DNA from: an uncultured Lachnospiraceae bacterium
Lineage (GTDB): Bacteria; Bacillota; Clostridia; Lachnospirales; Lachnospiraceae
Assembly: GCA_910584685.1 (NCBI GenBank)
Contig: CAJUAO010000006.1
Coordinates: 1-64,000 of the forward strand
Direction: 5' to 3'
DNA: 64,000 nt
The notes below the pieces were generated by a model. It searched no databases, was not told where the DNA came from, and saw nothing but the letters and a program-made list of their open reading frames with translations. Shown piece after piece: positions 63,741 through 64,000 of this stretch (the stretch's first letter is position 1; each line of letters starts with the position of its first letter). The translations under genes and the position numbers were made by a program.

Positions 63741-64000
63741 ATGAATATATTGGAACGCTATAAGCAGGCAAAGGAAATTTATAAAAAAATGGGAGTTGAT
63801 ACTGATAAGGCTGTAGAAAGCCTTGAAAAGGTTTCTATTTCAATGCATTGCTGGCAGGGTGACGACGTTTGCGGCTTTGACAATAAGGGTGAGCTTACAG
63901 GGGGGATACAGACTACCGGCAACTATCCGGGAAAGGCCTCCAATCCATGGGAGCTTATGGAAGATATAGACATGGCAATGAAGCTTATACCGGGAAAGCA
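63741..64000 (+). CDS. rhaA: L-rhamnose isomerase, N-terminal part (cut by window end)
   Basis: The first 86 codons of the gene are present. They begin MNILERYKQAKEIYKKMGVD and contain SISMHCWQGDDVCGF and the GGIQTTGNYPGKASNPWEL motif specific to L-rhamnose isomerases. The enzyme turns L-rhamnose into L-rhamnulose for RhaB. GGAG lies upstream, and the gap to rhaB is 25 nt, so the two form an operon. The full enzyme is about 420 residues. Confidence 0.95.
   Translation, partial: MNILERYKQAKEIYKKMGVDTDKAVESLEKVSISMHCWQGDDVCGFDNKGELTGGIQTTGNYPGKASNPWELMEDIDMAMKLIPGK

Overview
The window looks like a low-GC, AT-rich chromosome segment from a Gram-positive gut anaerobe, most likely a member of the Lachnospiraceae (Clostridia). 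The reasons are AGGAGG-type ribosome binding sites, sigma-A promoters with 17-nt spacers, LL-diaminopimelate aminotransferase, an LCP ligase, a viroplasmin-type RNase H, a Csp-like S8 protease, a PdaB-like deacetylase and an ANTAR regulator after glnA. The genus cannot be fixed from the sequence alone. Nearly every gene reads rightward and intergenic gaps are short. I saw no tRNA, rRNA, CRISPR array, transposase or phage gene.

Region 1 (about 0.2-31.5 kb) is a large cell-surface polysaccharide locus. It opens with a divergent promoter pair separated by a 347-bp near-perfect palindrome. The left part holds an unusual nucleotidyltransferase-aminotransferase fusion, an ornithine cyclodeaminase-like enzyme, genes for a dTDP-3-acetamido-3,6-dideoxyhexose (FdtA, FdtB and an acetyltransferase), a Wzx flippase, a glycerophosphotransferase-family enzyme, a lipid-linked sugar synthase with a DUF2304 partner, RmlD and a DUF2142 membrane protein. 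The right part holds RmlB, RmlA and RmlC, the ABC exporter Wzm/Wzt, a methyltransferase plus a kinase-like coiled-coil protein, several rhamnosyltransferase-like enzymes, the initiating sugar-phosphate transferase and an LCP ligase. The best reading is a rhamnose-rich wall polysaccharide: the backbone is built in the cytoplasm, capped and exported by the ABC transporter, decorated outside with flipped lipid-linked sugars, and fixed to peptidoglycan by LCP.

Region 2 (31.6-34.8 kb) is a two-gene protein quality-control unit: a membrane HtrA protease and a divergent ClpX-like unfoldase.

Region 3 (34.8-49.3 kb) is a dense signalling island: an HPt protein, a PAS histidine kinase, a receiver-HD-GYP protein with a damaged HD pair, a cheR-cheB-cheY-cheA-cheW-mcp operon, a hybrid kinase, a methyltransferase and a second, intact receiver-HD-GYP protein. 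The HPt operon and the intact HD-GYP gene share near-identical promoters and a leader motif, so they are probably co-regulated. No flagellar gene is present here.

Region 4 (49.4-64.0 kb) is mixed housekeeping and catabolism: an S8 protease, RNase H, an L,D-transpeptidase with a repeat tail, a PdaB-like deacetylase, glnA with a downstream ANTAR antiterminator and a candidate two-hexaloop leader, dapL, a GH36 alpha-galactosidase, a leftward pair of a soluble chemoreceptor and a FIST sensor, and the start of the rhamnose catabolic operon (rhaB, then rhaA cut off by the window end).
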